A stretch of 64,000 nt of DNA from Hallella multisaccharivorax DSM 17128. GTDB lineage: Bacteria > Bacteroidota > Bacteroidia > Bacteroidales > Bacteroidaceae. The stretch spans positions 399,297 through 463,296 of the forward strand of contig NZ_GL945017.1 of NCBI RefSeq assembly GCF_000218235.1, in the 5' to 3' direction. The notes beneath the pieces are model-generated. The model was given only the letters and a program-made list of their open reading frames with translations, made no database searches and was not told where the DNA came from. Of the stretch, positions 8,265-17,327 are shown piece after piece (position 1 is the stretch's first letter; every line of letters starts with the position of its first letter). The translations under genes were made by a program, and so were the position numbers.

Positions 8265-8359
8265 CAACGGAATTATAAGATAAGTACAAAATTGCATGGT
8301 ATGATACATTATAACTAAATCTAAATAATTTAATGCTTAACTAAAACTATCAATGTCGT

Positions 8360-11300
8360 ATGAAAAGACTATTCGTTATCCTTTGCAGCGCGTTGGCATA
8401 CATTTCGGTGATGGCCCAGAAGACCATCGGCGGAAGTGTGGTTGATGCGGAGAATGGTGAGCCATTGGTGGGTGTAACCATCCAGACCATGGACACCAAA
8501 AGCGGTACCGTCACCGATCTCAACGGACAGTTCTCGCTCTCAGTGGCGAAAACACCCGTTCAACTCAAAGTGTCCTATCTTGGCTACTATGACCAAGTAG
8601 TCTCTATCAACGGAAGCACCATGGTCATTAAAATGAAACCGTCAGCCCAAGAGCTCTCCGAGACCGTCGTCATCGGCTACAGCGGTTCTATCATCCGCTC
8701 CAAACTAACCAACTCTATTTCCAAAGTCAAGAACGAGAACTTAACTACAGGCATGTTCTCCAATCCCTCGCAGGCACTCTCCGGCACCGTTTCAGGTCTG
8801 CGCGTCATCCAGAATTCAGGTAATCCAAATGCCTCTCCGACCATCGTGCTCCGTGGCGGAACCGACTATGACGGCTCCGGATCTCCTCTCATCGTGGTCG
8901 ACGGAATGATCCGAAGTAACATGACCGACATCAACCCCAACGACATTGAGTCAATGGAAGTAATGAAAGATGCTGGCGCCACCGCCATCTATGGCTCACG
9001 TGCCAACAATGGCGTCATTCTCATCACAACAAAGAAGGGAAAGAACGGAGAGGGAAAAATCAACCTCAACACTAAGCTCTCGTGGAACTACTTCAACAAT
9101 CCATACAAGTTTTGCGATGCTGGCGACTACCTCTTTTATGAGCGCCGGTCCTATCAATACGCTAATGAGAAAGGCACAACCAACCTCAATTCGCTCTCAG
9201 GCACACAGCCCTACGGCACCGGAAACGACTTTTATGCCGACGGCAATAAGACCTCAAAGGGCATTTGGGGAGTGTATCTCTACGACAACCTCGACGCTGA
9301 AACACAGATGCGATTAAAGGGCGAGGGATGGCAAACCATGACGGATCCCGTCACCGGAAAGACCCTCATCTATGCCAATAACCACATGGAAGACTTCAAC
9401 ATCAATACGCCGTCTTTCTCTCAAGACTATAATCTCAGCTACAGTGGTGGCAACGATAAGGGCCACTACTATGCAGGCATGGGTTACAACAAGAGTGAGG
9501 GTAATGCCATCAACAACTACAACCGTCGTCTCTCCGGACTGCTGAACGCCGACTATACGATCAAGAAGTGGCTCACATCGTTCTCCAACCTCAATTTCTC
9601 AACCACTAAATACCGTGGCATTTCTCCCTTCACCGGCGAGCAGGACTACTTCTCACGTAACTTCTCTTATCCTCCAACCTTCCGCGCTTACAATGCAGAC
9701 GGAGAACTGCTATTAGGTAAGAACTCAGGCGACGGCAACCAGAAGTTCCTGGAAAATGCATGGCAGAACGACTACAGCAGACAAAAGTTCACGCTCTCTC
9801 AGGACTTTCGTTTCAACCTCTACGACGGGCTCACGCTTGATCTTAAGGGTGACTGGTATTATGAATACTATACCTACGAGGATTTCTATCACACTTATCT
9901 GTCCTCACCGGGAAGCTACAACTCGAAACACGATTCATCGTCAGAGAGCAACAAACAGCTCACACAGACCTACAATGCCCTGTTGAACTACAACAAGACT
10001 TTCGGCAAGCACGGCATCAGCGCACTGCTCGGTTGGGAGTATTTCAATCAGAAATACCAGTCACTTTCAGCAAGTGGCTATAACCCTGACAACAACTATT
10101 TCTGGGACTTGCAGTACACCAAAACCGACGAGGGAGCACGATCTATTGATACCTCGCATGCAAAATTCATCACTGAGTCTTATTTTGCCCGTATCAATTA
10201 CGACTACGATTCCAAATATCTGGCAAGCTTCACACTCCGCCGTGACGGCATCTCGAAGCTGAGCAAGGACAACCGTTGGGGCACCTTCCCCGGAGCTTCC
10301 GTAGGCTGGGTATTCTCACGAGAGCCTTTCATGGAAAAGTACAACAACTGGCTGAGCTTCGGCAAGCTGCGCACTTCCTATGGTAAAAACGGAAACGTGA
10401 ACTCCAGCTGGGTGGGCAACTATACCATTCAGGGTGCCTATGCACAAACCAACTACAACGGTTCCACAGGCTTCTATCTGAACAATATCCCCAATCCTTA
10501 CCTGACGTGGGAGACGTCACGCACCTTCGAACTCGGTGTCGACTTAGGATTCCTGGACAACAAGATTCAGACCAACTTCACTTGGTACGACCGCCGCACC
10601 TATGACAAATATGCCAGCATCACCATTCCGGCATCATCAGGATTCACCAGCATCACTTCCAACAACGGTACACTGCGGAACCGTGGATTTGAGTTTGACC
10701 TGAACTATCACATCCTCAACACCAAGGACTGGAGAGCTGACTTCAACTTCAATATTGCCTACAACACCAACAAGATCATCAAGTTGCCGGACAACGGCAA
10801 TGAGAAGAACCGTCAAGGCGGCTTCTATGTCTATACTGGCAAAGGCAATGACAAGAAGTATGTCGGTGGTTATGCCGAAGGTGAACGGCCGGGCGACCTT
10901 TACCTCTTCGTAGCCGAGGGAATCTACAAGAGCTACGATGAGATTCCGGGTAACCTCGTCGACGAATCCACATCCAACAACGGTGGCTCCAACAAGGAGC
11001 TCTACGGGCCGAAGGCCTATGCAGAATACGGAAAGGCAAAAGGCGGACTTGCCATCATGCCTGGTGACGTCAAGTGGAAGGATGTCAATGGCGACGGTGT
11101 CATCGACAACTACGACCGTGTGAAAGTGGGTAACACCGTGCCTAAGTACACAGGAGGAATGAACCTCTCTGTCTCATGGAAAGGCCTCTCCCTCTCTACA
11201 CGCATGGACTTCGCACTCGGTTTCAAGACCTACGACTACCGCACACCATGGATCATGGGTAACATGCAAGGAACTTACAATACCCTTACCAATGTCAAGG

Positions 11301-11626
11301 ATACATGGTCTGAAGACAACCCCAGCGCCAAGTACCCCATCTACATCTGGGCCGACCAGCTGAATGCACGCAACTACGACCGCTACAGCACCCTGTTCTG
11401 CTACGACGGCGACTACCTCTCATTCCGCGAGGTCACACTGTCCTATTCCCTGCCTAAATTCATTGTCAGCAAAGTAGGCATAGAGAACTGCACACTCTCC
11501 GTGACCGGCCAGAACTTGGGCTATATCTGCGATGCACCGAACATCTTCTCACCGGAAGTCTCCTCCAACTATGGCGGTTATCCCCTGCCAAGGATGCTCG
11601 TCTTAGGGTTGAACGTAACGTTCTAA
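8360..11626 (+). CDS. SusC/RagA-family TonB-dependent receptor of the sialic acid locus (NanO-like)
   Basis: 1088 residues. Signal peptide (MKRLFVILCSALAYISVMAQ), a carboxypeptidase-D-like regulatory domain (about 22-95, GGSVVDAENGEPLVGV), the TonB-interacting segment ETVVIGYS, the plug domain (PLIVVDGMIRS, IYGSRANNGVILITTKK) and a beta-barrel ending in the aromatic terminus VLGLNVTF. It forms the outer-membrane pore under the SusD lid and brings in ligand using TonB energy. There is no STN domain, so it is not expected to signal to an anti-sigma factor, unlike the receptor at 50427. Sialic acid as ligand follows from the divergent lyase operon and the epimerase downstream. Confidence 0.95.
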   Translation: MKRLFVILCSALAYISVMAQKTIGGSVVDAENGEPLVGVTIQTMDTKSGTVTDLNGQFSLSVAKTPVQLKVSYLGYYDQVVSINGSTMVIKMKPSAQELSETVVIGYSGSIIRSKLTNSISKVKNENLTTGMFSNPSQALSGTVSGLRVIQNSGNPNASPTIVLRGGTDYDGSGSPLIVVDGMIRSNMTDINPNDIESMEVMKDAGATAIYGSRANNGVILITTKKGKNGEGKINLNTKLSWNYFNNPYKFCDAGDYLFYERRSYQYANEKGTTNLNSLSGTQPYGTGNDFYADGNKTSKGIWGVYLYDNLDAETQMRLKGEGWQTMTDPVTGKTLIYANNHMEDFNINTPSFSQDYNLSYSGGNDKGHYYAGMGYNKSEGNAINNYNRRLSGLLNADYTIKKWLTSFSNLNFSTTKYRGISPFTGEQDYFSRNFSYPPTFRAYNADGELLLGKNSGDGNQKFLENAWQNDYSRQKFTLSQDFRFNLYDGLTLDLKGDWYYEYYTYEDFYHTYLSSPGSYNSKHDSSSESNKQLTQTYNALLNYNKTFGKHGISALLGWEYFNQKYQSLSASGYNPDNNYFWDLQYTKTDEGARSIDTSHAKFITESYFARINYDYDSKYLASFTLRRDGISKLSKDNRWGTFPGASVGWVFSREPFMEKYNNWLSFGKLRTSYGKNGNVNSSWVGNYTIQGAYAQTNYNGSTGFYLNNIPNPYLTWETSRTFELGVDLGFLDNKIQTNFTWYDRRTYDKYASITIPASSGFTSITSNNGTLRNRGFEFDLNYHILNTKDWRADFNFNIAYNTNKIIKLPDNGNEKNRQGGFYVYTGKGNDKKYVGGYAEGERPGDLYLFVAEGIYKSYDEIPGNLVDESTSNNGGSNKELYGPKAYAEYGKAKGGLAIMPGDVKWKDVNGDGVIDNYDRVKVGNTVPKYTGGMNLSVSWKGLSLSTRMDFALGFKTYDYRTPWIMGNMQGTYNTLTNVKDTWSEDNPSAKYPIYIWADQLNARNYDRYSTLFCYDGDYLSFREVTLSYSLPKFIVSKVGIENCTLSVTGQNLGYICDAPNIFSPEVSSNYGGYPLPRMLVLGLNVTF

Positions 11627-11669
11627 GTATCAATGAAAACAGAAAACGTGTAATCAAAAGAAAGAAACA

Positions 11670-13319
11670 ATGAAACTATTCCATATCATTTTCAGCAGCC
11701 TTGCCTTAGGATCCTTGGTGGCATTTACAAGCTGCGAATCGCTCGACCAGTCACCGAGCGACTACTTTGCCAGTAGCAACTTCTGGCGGGACAACGCACA
11801 AGTGAGCGGTTATATGACCGGACTGAACAGCTATCTCCGCTCCGCTTATGGTGACAACTTCACCATGGGCGAGATCCGTGGCGGGCTATTGGGCAACGGC
11901 GACGACGGTACGGGCGTCTCCGTCTTTGGAGAATCCATGAACAATCAGACTATCATCAAGCAGGATCTGCGTGAAGATAATGCCATGTTCAACAACTGGA
12001 ACAACATCTATAGTTACATTGTCCGCGTGAACCTCGCCATCCAACAGATACCCAACTGCAGCTTCCTTTCCGACAAACAGAAAGCGCTTTTTCTGGCACA
12101 AGCCTACGGCATGCGCGCCTATTACTATTTCTTCCTCTACCGTACATGGGGCAATGTGCCCTTAGTGACCGATGTGGCCATCACCGACGGTGAGGTATCG
12201 GCCGCGCGGTTGTCACGCCCACGCACCAATGCCTCTGAAATCATGAAGCTCCTCAAGACCGACATCGACGAGTCGGAGAAGCAATATACCGCAGCCGGCA
12301 GCAATGGATGGCAAGACCAATACAACTGGAGCCTCTATGCCACGCTGATCCTTAAGGCAAACATCTACACATGGGCTGCCAAGGTGACTACGGGTGATCA
12401 GGCTGCGACAGGACAGAGTGATCTGCAAACTGCAAAGACCGCGCTGCAGACAATCATCAGCAGCGGAAAGTTCAAGCTTATGCCGGAATTTTATCAGGCC
12501 TTCCGCCCCGACTTTAAGGCTTCCAACAAAGAAAACATCCTCGCCGTGCCATTCAACCAGACCGACAAGGTGTATTTCCCCAACATTAGCCAAGCCTTGG
12601 CACAAGCTAACTTCTTTACCACCGGCTTCACGCTCGACAACCAACCGCTCACGCTGGATAAAACACAGACGTATGGCACCTACACCCTGATCAACGGACT
12701 TCTGCGTTATCAGTACAAAGAGAGCTTCTGGCGATCATTCGACGAGAAGGACACGCGGCGCGATGCCACTTTCTTTGCCGTGAAGACAGACACCAAGAAA
12801 GAGGCGACAGGAGCTAACTTCGGCGTGCTCGTACCCAAGTTTTCGGGTACCTATTCTACGAATGAAGGCACTCATTATCTCGATGCCGACGGCCCTATCT
12901 TCCGTTATGCGGAAGTGTTGCTGCTCATGGCGGAAGTGGAAAACGACTTAGGCGGTGACCCATCACCTTATATCAATGAGATCCGTGCACGTGCTTTCCA
13001 TGGCAGTGAATACACGCCTTACACCAAACAAAGTCAGTATGAGAACACCAAAGCCATATTGGCAGAAGACGATAAGGAATTCGTATTCGAAGGAAAGCGG
13101 TGGTTCAATCTCATCCGCATGACCGATGCCAACGGGCAGTCGCTGGTCTTTGACTCGTCGGTCAACTATCCGTTCATCCCCGGAGCGATGGGCAGCGAAG
13201 GACCTATCCTGAATACAGCCGACGCTTACAAGGTGCTGTGGCCGCTGTCCACATCGACGATGAATAATGATCACGCACTCAAGCAGACCGCCGGCTACAC
13301 CACCGCCTTTGAGAGATAA
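11670..13319 (+). CDS. SusD/RagB-family outer-membrane lipoprotein of the sialic acid locus (NanU-like)
   Basis: 549 residues with a lipoprotein signal: MKLFHIIFSSLALGSLVAF followed by TSC, the cysteine being the lipidation site. SusD-type features are the start ESLDQSPSDYF, the TPR-rich middle (ALFLAQAYGMRAYYYFFLYR) and the C-terminal region FRYAEVLLLMAEVENDLGG with FEGKRWFNLIRM. SusD proteins sit as surface lids on SusC barrels and bind glycan. It lies 43 bases after its SusC partner and 17 before the epimerase gene in one operon. Binding of free or conjugated sialic acid is inferred from context. Confidence 0.94.
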   Translation: MKLFHIIFSSLALGSLVAFTSCESLDQSPSDYFASSNFWRDNAQVSGYMTGLNSYLRSAYGDNFTMGEIRGGLLGNGDDGTGVSVFGESMNNQTIIKQDLREDNAMFNNWNNIYSYIVRVNLAIQQIPNCSFLSDKQKALFLAQAYGMRAYYYFFLYRTWGNVPLVTDVAITDGEVSAARLSRPRTNASEIMKLLKTDIDESEKQYTAAGSNGWQDQYNWSLYATLILKANIYTWAAKVTTGDQAATGQSDLQTAKTALQTIISSGKFKLMPEFYQAFRPDFKASNKENILAVPFNQTDKVYFPNISQALAQANFFTTGFTLDNQPLTLDKTQTYGTYTLINGLLRYQYKESFWRSFDEKDTRRDATFFAVKTDTKKEATGANFGVLVPKFSGTYSTNEGTHYLDADGPIFRYAEVLLLMAEVENDLGGDPSPYINEIRARAFHGSEYTPYTKQSQYENTKAILAEDDKEFVFEGKRWFNLIRMTDANGQSLVFDSSVNYPFIPGAMGSEGPILNTADAYKVLWPLSTSTMNNDHALKQTAGYTTAFER

Positions 13320-13336
13320 CTATACGTATCACTATT

Positions 13337-14524
13337 ATGATTGATAAAAAGACATATCTTAGCCGCTGGGCAGACACCTACAAGCATGACCTTACGGAGA
13401 ACATCATGGCTTTCTGGCTGCAACACGGCTGGGACCGCAAGCACGGAGGGGTCTATACGTGCCTCAACCGCGACGGCACGCTGATGGACACCACCAAGAG
13501 CGTGTGGTTCCAGGGGCGCTTTGCCTTCGTCTGCGCTTTCGCTTACAACAACGTGGAGCACCGTCAGGAGTGGCTCGACGCCGCTAAGAACACCATCGAC
13601 TTCTTTGAGAAGTATTGCTTCGATGCCGACGGACACATGTATTTCTCCGTCACCAAGGATGGACGCCCCTTGCGAAAACGCCGCTATGTGTTCAGCGAGA
13701 CTTTTGCGGCCATCGCATTGTCTGAATATGCCATCGCCACAGGCGACAAGCACTATGCACAAAGGGCCTTGGATATCTTCCACGACTTGCAGCGATTCCT
13801 CAACACACCGGGATACCTGGAGCCGAAGTTTGAGCCAGATGTAGAATTGCAAAGCCACAGCATCGTGATGATCCTCATCAACGTGGGGTCACGCATCCGC
13901 GCCGTCATCAATGACCCAGTGCTCACTCAGCAGATTGACGAGAGTGTGGAAAAGCTGCGCCGGTACTTCATGCACCCGGAGTTTAAGGCACTCCTGGAGA
14001 CCGTTGGGCCCAACGGTGAGTTTATCGACACCAATATGACACGCGCCATCAACCCGGGGCACTGCATCGAGACGGCATGGTTTCTCATGGAAGAAGCCCG
14101 CTATCGCAACTGGGACAAGCAACTTCTTGACACCGCGCTCACCGTCTTCAACTGGTCATGGGAGTGGGGCTGGGACAAGCAGTACGGCGGCATCATCAAT
14201 TTCCGCGACTGCAAGAACCTGCCGCCACAGGACTACTCACAGGACATGAAGTTCTGGTGGCCGCAGTGTGAGGCCATCATTGCATCGCTCTATGCCTATC
14301 TTGCCACCGACGACGACGAGTATCTCTACCGTCACCGTCAGATCAGCGAATGGACCTATGCCCACTTCCCTGACAAGGATTTCGGCGAGTGGTTCGGCTA
14401 CCTGCATCGCGACGGAACAGTGGCACAGCCGGCAAAAGGCAATCTCTTCAAAGGACCCTTCCACATCCCACGCATGATGGCAAAATGCTACTCGCTATGC
14501 AATGACATTCTGAACAAGATCTAA
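13337..14524 (+). CDS. nanE: AGE-family N-acylglucosamine 2-epimerase
   Basis: 395 residues, cytoplasmic, with the (alpha/alpha)6-barrel features of the AGE/renin-binding-protein family: WFQGRFAFVCAFAYN, EPKFEPD, NPGHCIETAWFLMEEA and KFWWPQCEAIIA, the last two carrying conserved active-site histidine and glutamate residues. It would convert N-acetylmannosamine, the product of the lyase, to N-acetylglucosamine. Bacteroides-type sialic acid pathways use this ATP-independent epimerase and then a hexokinase, instead of the ManNAc kinase/NanE route of enterobacteria; no kinase gene lies nearby. It is the last gene of the rightward operon and ends at a strong hairpin. Confidence 0.92.
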   Translation: MIDKKTYLSRWADTYKHDLTENIMAFWLQHGWDRKHGGVYTCLNRDGTLMDTTKSVWFQGRFAFVCAFAYNNVEHRQEWLDAAKNTIDFFEKYCFDADGHMYFSVTKDGRPLRKRRYVFSETFAAIALSEYAIATGDKHYAQRALDIFHDLQRFLNTPGYLEPKFEPDVELQSHSIVMILINVGSRIRAVINDPVLTQQIDESVEKLRRYFMHPEFKALLETVGPNGEFIDTNMTRAINPGHCIETAWFLMEEARYRNWDKQLLDTALTVFNWSWEWGWDKQYGGIINFRDCKNLPPQDYSQDMKFWWPQCEAIIASLYAYLATDDDEYLYRHRQISEWTYAHFPDKDFGEWFGYLHRDGTVAQPAKGNLFKGPFHIPRMMAKCYSLCNDILNKI

Positions 14525-14529
14525 CAAAA

Positions 14530-14566
14530 CCATCAGGGGTCGCACTTCCGGCGCGACCCCTGATGG
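14530..14566. terminator. Convergent terminator between the epimerase and DoxX genes
   Basis: A perfect 14-bp stem (14530-14543 with 14553-14566) around a 9-base loop. A weak T-run follows on the plus side and TTTTG on the minus side, so it probably serves both converging genes. Confidence 0.8.
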
Positions 14567-14580
14567 CATGAAACACTCTT

Positions 14581-14874
14581 TTAACTGAAAATATTGTTTT
14601 TGGTGATGGCATACTTGCCGCCTCCAGTGAAGCAGAGAGCAGCGGAACCAAGAAGAAAAAGCAGCGGGTCCTCAATCATCAGACCACCTGTCATAGGATC
14701 AAGGCTGAAGAGCTGAGCGGCATGAGCCATAAGAATGGCCACAACCATGTTGAACAGCACTACCACCGAGGCGGCACGCGTCCACAAACCCACCAGGATG
14801 AAAGCGGCACCCACAAGCTCGACCAACAGGCATCCGTAAGCAATAAAACCGGGAAGGCCGAGACCGGACAACAT
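14581..14874 (-). pseudogene. DoxX-family membrane protein lacking its first helix
   Basis: The frame from the ATG at 14872-14874 gives 97 residues with three hydrophobic segments and DoxX features (GMLSGLGLPGFIAYGCLLVELVGAAFILVGLWTR, split here as seen around LVELVGAAF and VGLWTRAAS). Usual length is about 130 residues. In the same frame upstream of the ATG, homologous-looking residues LLHGVGFIEG precede it, but a TAG cuts them off, and further upstream the frame no longer resembles a DoxX first helix. I infer 5' loss with decay of the remaining gene; translation of a three-helix protein from 14874 is possible. The 279 bases on to the tRNA hold nothing recognisable except the tRNA terminator. 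Confidence 0.6.
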
Positions 14875-15119
14875 GCCTTCAATAAACCCGACACCGTGAA
14901 GCAGCTATTTCAATCCTCCAAGTATTTGCCGGCTTTTTGCACACTTCTTCCGTTCCTTCTGGATGATTATTCTACAGTTCACCAACCTCCACATCATCAT
15001 TTCCTCACTCTTGAAATAGATTGGCAAACAAAAATCAAGATCCTCAGAAAGATAAAAAAAAGCTGCGATCCAACGACGTTCACCATGACACAAGGACACG
15101 CTCAGGAAAAGCTTGAACA

Positions 15120-15145
15120 TAAAAAAAGGGCAACCTAAAGTTGCT
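15120..15145 (-). terminator. Intrinsic terminator of tRNA-Asn
   Basis: On the minus strand GCAAC-TTTAG-GTTGC followed by CCC and eight T. It lies 9 bases beyond the mature tRNA end. Confidence 0.8.
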
Positions 15146-15153
15146 CTTCTTTG

Positions 15154-15227
15154 CGCTCCAGGATGGGCTTGAACCAACGACCCCCTGATTAACAGTCAGG
15201 TGCTCTAACCAACTGAGCTACTGAAGC
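15154..15227 (-). tRNA. tRNA-Asn (anticodon GTT)
   Basis: A full cloverleaf can be drawn. Acceptor GCTTCAG pairs with CTGGAGC (one G-T), with discriminator G; the D arm is GCTC/GAGC; the anticodon arm is CCTGA-CTGTTAA-TCAGG with anticodon GTT; the variable loop is GGGTC; the T loop is TTCAAGC. The T stem GTTGG/CCATC has a T-T mismatch at its second pair. CCA is not encoded. It is a single gene with its own promoter and terminator. Confidence 0.95.
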
Positions 15228-15257
15228 AGTGTGCTTATCATTTCTGATTTGCGGTTG

Positions 15258-15289
15258 CAAAGGTACGTACAATCTTCGAACCGACCAAA
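15258..15289 (-). promoter_or_regulatory. Promoter of tRNA-Asn
   Basis: On the minus strand TTTG (15286-15289), a 20-base spacer and TACCTTTG (15258-15265): an exact Bacteroidota consensus promoter about 30 bases before the tRNA 5' end. Confidence 0.8.
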
Positions 15290-15370
15290 CTTTTTCGAAA
15301 GTTTTTTATCTTTTTTCTTCATAGATGTTATTTTTGTGCTTCTTTTAGGCTGAAAGGGCTTGATTATTCG

Positions 15371-15378
15371 TATCTTTG
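15371..15378 (+). promoter_or_regulatory. -7 promoter box for the first S41 protease gene
   Basis: TATCTTTG matches TAnnTTTG; no clear TTTG is found at the -33 distance. The leader would be about 55-60 bases. Confidence 0.5.
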
Positions 15379-15440
15379 CACAGCATAAAGCAAAAAGGAA
15401 TACTTGATCAAGTTTCTATATCGTAAATACTTCATCATAC

Positions 15441-17162
15441 ATGCGAAAGACATATTTGTTATTGCTCTGCCTCTTCACCGGCATTCTCGGTTATGCGCAA
15501 AACAAGGACGAGCATTATTTCAAGGTGGCAAAAAACCTCGACATCTTCAATACCATCTACAAGAATCTCGACATGATGTATGTCGACACGCTCGACGCCG
15601 ATGTCACCGTCGGCACTGGCATCAACGCCATGTTGCGCAGCCTTGACCCCTACACCGAATACTATCCCACCAGCCAAAGCCAGGACTTACGGATGATGCT
15701 TACCGGCAAGTATGCCGGCATAGGCTCCCTCATACGCTACAATTTCAAGCTTGGCCGAGTATGCATCGACGAGCCTTACGAGAACAACCCCGCCGCCGAG
15801 GCAGGGCTGAAGAAGGGCGACATCATCCTCACCATTGATGGAGAAGACATGACAAAGAAGGACAACGCTTACGTGAGCAGCCATCTGCGGGGTGATGCAG
15901 GATCCACCTTTGAACTGAAAATCCGCCGCCCGTCAACAGGAAAGGATATGAAATTCAAGATTACACGCCGCGTCATCCAAATGCCGGCAGTGCCCTACTA
16001 CGGCGTACAGAAAAACGGCTTCGGCTATCTCAACCTCAACTCCTTCACCGAAGGCTGTGGAAAAGCCGTACGCAACGCCGTCATCGACATGAAGGAAAAA
16101 GGTATGAAAGGCCTGGTGTTCGACCTGCGGGGCAACGGCGGCGGATCAGAATATGAGGCCGTGAGTATCGTCAACAGCTTTGTACCCAAGGGGCGTCTCG
16201 TGGTGAGCAACCGCGGAAAACTGAAGAAAGCCAACCACGACTACTATACTCAGGTGGAGCCTGTGGATACCGTCTTACCCATTGTGGTACTCGTGAACGG
16301 CAACACAGCCTCGTCTGCTGAGATCACCAGTGGATCGCTGCAGGACTTCGACCGCGCCGTGGTGATGGGTACAAAAACCTATGGAAAAGGCCTCGTGCAG
16401 ACCGTCATAAATCTGCCTTATAACACGCAGATGAAACTCACCACCAATAAATACTACATCCCTTCCGGACGATGCATACAGAAAATCAACTACAAGCACA
16501 CGGCCACAGGTGGTGAGGAGGTCGTGGCCGATTCGCTCACCCGCGCCTTCAAGACACTTCACGGCCGCACCGTGCGCGACGGAGGCGGCATCATGCCCGA
16601 TATCAAGGTGGAAGCCGATTCCATGCCCAATATCACCTATTACCTTGCAGCCGTGCGCGACTCCAACGAGCTGGTCAATTCATGGGAAGAGAAATACATC
16701 GCCGCCCACCCGACTATCACCAAGCCCGCCGACTTCCAGCTGACCGATGCAGACTTCAACGACTTCAAGCAGACAGTGCTTGCAAGCTCATTCAAGTACG
16801 ACCCCATGAGCGACAAACAGCTGAACGAACTGGAGAAACTCGCAAAGTTTGAGGGCTATTACGAGGATGCCAAGCCGGAATTTGAAGCATTGCGCAAGAA
16901 GTTGCATCACAATCTCGCCAAAGACCTGGACCTTGCCAAGGAAAGCATCATGCAGGTGCTTACCAACGACATCGTTACGGCCTACTATTTCCAGCGAGGC
17001 GCCGTAGAAAACATGCTGCGCACCGACAAGCAGGTGAAGGCTGCCTTCGACCTCCTGGCCGACAAGACTAAATATGACAGCATTCTCAAGCTACAACCCA
17101 TAAGCGAACCTGCTGCCAAGCCGCTGGCCAAGCCACAACAGAAGAAAAAACAAAAGAAATAG
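15441..17162 (+). CDS. S41-family C-terminal processing peptidase (CtpA-like), first copy
   Basis: 573 residues with a signal peptide (MRKTYLLLLCLFTGILGYAQ). After an N-terminal helical region (MLRSLDPYTEYY) comes a PDZ domain (about 85-175, AGLKKGDIILTIDGEDM) and the S41 catalytic domain with VLVNGNTASSAEI (nucleophile Ser291) and TKTYGKGLVQ (general base Lys316), spaced 25 apart as in the D1 protease. It should cleave periplasmic or outer-membrane protein C-termini. The C-terminal region is longer than average and ends in a lysine/glutamine tail (KPQQKKKQKK). A paralogue lies at 28565. A four-unit 22-bp array begins immediately after the stop codon. Confidence 0.93.
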   Translation: MRKTYLLLLCLFTGILGYAQNKDEHYFKVAKNLDIFNTIYKNLDMMYVDTLDADVTVGTGINAMLRSLDPYTEYYPTSQSQDLRMMLTGKYAGIGSLIRYNFKLGRVCIDEPYENNPAAEAGLKKGDIILTIDGEDMTKKDNAYVSSHLRGDAGSTFELKIRRPSTGKDMKFKITRRVIQMPAVPYYGVQKNGFGYLNLNSFTEGCGKAVRNAVIDMKEKGMKGLVFDLRGNGGGSEYEAVSIVNSFVPKGRLVVSNRGKLKKANHDYYTQVEPVDTVLPIVVLVNGNTASSAEITSGSLQDFDRAVVMGTKTYGKGLVQTVINLPYNTQMKLTTNKYYIPSGRCIQKINYKHTATGGEEVVADSLTRAFKTLHGRTVRDGGGIMPDIKVEADSMPNITYYLAAVRDSNELVNSWEEKYIAAHPTITKPADFQLTDADFNDFKQTVLASSFKYDPMSDKQLNELEKLAKFEGYYEDAKPEFEALRKKLHHNLAKDLDLAKESIMQVLTNDIVTAYYFQRGAVENMLRTDKQVKAAFDLLADKTKYDSILKLQPISEPAAKPLAKPQQKKKQKK

Positions 17163-17250
17163 ATCGTACAGCACGTGCCGGAGAATCGTACGGCACGTGC
17201 CGGAGAACTATACAGCACGTGCCGGAGAATCGTTCGGCACGTGCCAGACC
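17163..17250. repeat. 22-bp tandem array, family A, four units
   Basis: Four head-to-tail units of exactly 22 bases (17163, 17185, 17207 and 17229) with consensus ATCGTACGGCACGTGCCGG plus AGA. The core CGGCACGTGCCG is a perfect 12-base palindrome in unit 2 and differs at a few positions in the others. The array starts on the base after the TAG stop of the protease gene. A matching array follows the second S41 protease gene at 30176. Confidence 0.88.
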
Positions 17251-17275
17251 ACCCCTAAAAAAACAGAACTGTCAT

Positions 17276-17306
17276 TTTGTCTTTACAATTGATTAAGCTA
17301 ATTCTG
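17276..17306 (+). promoter_or_regulatory. Possible promoter for the thioredoxin-fold lipoprotein gene
   Basis: TTTG (17276-17279), a 19-base spacer and TAATTCTG (17299-17306), one base off the -7 consensus, about 20 bases before the ATG. Confidence 0.45.
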
Positions 17307-17327
17307 CAGAGAAAATAAAAAATCATT

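Noticed and set aside
17163..17250. CRISPR array
   Set aside because: Repeats are contiguous with no spacers and are too short; no cas genes in the window. The same holds for 2404-2469, 30176-30263 and 62303-62390.
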